This document shows positions 4,704-5,176 of a stretch of DNA of 5,176 nt, piece after piece. The stretch lies in contig CADBME010000179.1 of assembly GCA_902795715.1 (NCBI GenBank), positions 1-5,176 of the forward strand. Reading direction: 5' to 3'. The notes under the pieces are model-generated. The model was given only the letters and a program-made list of their open reading frames with translations. It searched no databases and was not told where the DNA came from. Numbering within the stretch: position 1 is the stretch's first letter; every line of letters begins with the position of its first letter. Made by a program: the position numbers and the translations under genes. This DNA is from an uncultured Lachnospiraceae bacterium (lineage in GTDB: Bacteria; Bacillota_A; Clostridia; Lachnospirales; Lachnospiraceae).

Positions 4704-5176
4704 TTATTCATTTCTTTGAATGTATTCCAGCAAACCTTTGCATCCTTGCATAACATCCCGCCAGGTCGCATCAAAATTCCCTGTATACCATGGGTCGGCA
4801 ACCTCCTGCCCCGGCCGTCCGGCATAGTCAAGAAGCATGGAAATCTTATGATCGGGATCCCCCTTATAGATACGGTTCATAGCCCATAAATTCTCTTCAT
4901 CCATTCCGATTAGATAATCATAGGCATCATAATCTGCCCGAACTGTCTGCCTGGCCCTCTTATCGCCAGGATCTATATGGTTCTCCAGCAGTTTTTTTCT
5001 GGCCGGAGGATACACCGGGTTTCCGATTCCCCTCCAGACCTCTTCGGAACTGGTAGCCGCTGAAGCAATATCAAAATCATCCTCCAGACCTTTTTTCTTC
5101 ACCAGATCCTTCATAACGAATTCAGCCATAGGCGATCTGCAGATATTGCCGTGGCAAATGAATAAAATTTTTATCA
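4704..5176 (-). CDS. Low-molecular-weight protein tyrosine phosphatase (partial, start just past the right edge)
   Basis: Cytoplasmic cysteine phosphatase of the LMW-PTP / arsenate-reductase-like fold, removing phosphate from tyrosine. Reading the - strand from the right edge gives IKILFICHGNICRSPMAEF, which contains the catalytic P-loop C(X)5R-S with the cysteine nucleophile and arginine. The general-acid motif DPWYTG lies near the C-terminus, at about residue 128. All three signature elements are intact, so the enzyme should be active. Starting at the internal ATG (5129) would remove the P-loop, so that start is wrong. The last two bases of the window read TG on the - strand, directly before the ATA codon, so an NTG initiator completed by the next base is likely. 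That would give about 157 residues, the usual family length. It precedes the acetyltransferase by 87 bases on the same strand. LMW-PTPs in Firmicutes often act on tyrosine-phosphorylated proteins; the target here cannot be read from the sequence. Confidence 0.93.
   Translation of the reverse strand, partial: IKILFICHGNICRSPMAEFVMKDLVKKKGLEDDFDIASAATSSEEVWRGIGNPVYPPARKKLLENHIDPGDKRARQTVRADYDAYDYLIGMDEENLWAMNRIYKGDPDHKISMLLDYAGRPGQEVADPWYTGNFDATWRDVMQGCKGLLEYIQRNE

Overview
The window looks like chromosomal DNA of an anaerobic Firmicute, probably a member of the Clostridia close to Lachnospiraceae. This is an inference from low-to-moderate GC, strong AGGAGG-type ribosome binding sites, compact intergenic regions with Rho-independent terminators, and the gene families present. 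No RNA gene, CRISPR array, insertion sequence or replication origin is visible.

Left part (1-1320, + strand): the end of a molybdenum-cofactor gene (MobB-type GTPase, frame open to the left edge) is followed 14 bases later by a secreted, lysine-rich protein made of two copies of a ~85-residue beta-rich module. A strong hairpin at 1266-1311 ends this unit and, from the other side, the next one.

Centre (1324-3444, - strand): a three-gene unit read right to left from a sigma-A-like promoter at about 3414-3444. In order: a 199-residue protein of unknown family with a glycine-rich hydrophobic segment (GTG start); a 314-residue protein with a WXG100/LXG-like helical N-terminus and a C-terminal HExxH zinc-metallopeptidase domain, whose start overlaps the preceding stop by 8 bases; and a small lipoprotein. 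The arrangement resembles a type VII secretion effector cassette: accessory/chaperone, toxin, and possibly a surface-anchored immunity lipoprotein. This is the most interesting part of the window. The toxin and immunity roles are inferred, not shown.

Right part: divergent from that unit, a + strand promoter (3529-3556) drives a ~99-residue membrane protein. A long two-part hairpin (3997-4066) lies between it and the convergent - strand genes. These are a GNAT-type acetyltransferase of the small CG/YjdJ type, with an N-terminal domain carrying an HDTCGG motif, and a low-molecular-weight protein tyrosine phosphatase. The phosphatase's catalytic P-loop is encoded in the last bases of the window, so the gene runs to the right edge, with its start codon probably completed one base beyond it.

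Several start codons are better placed than the longest possible ORF suggests: 577, 1728, 2743, 3607 and 4616 each have a properly spaced Shine-Dalgarno sequence.
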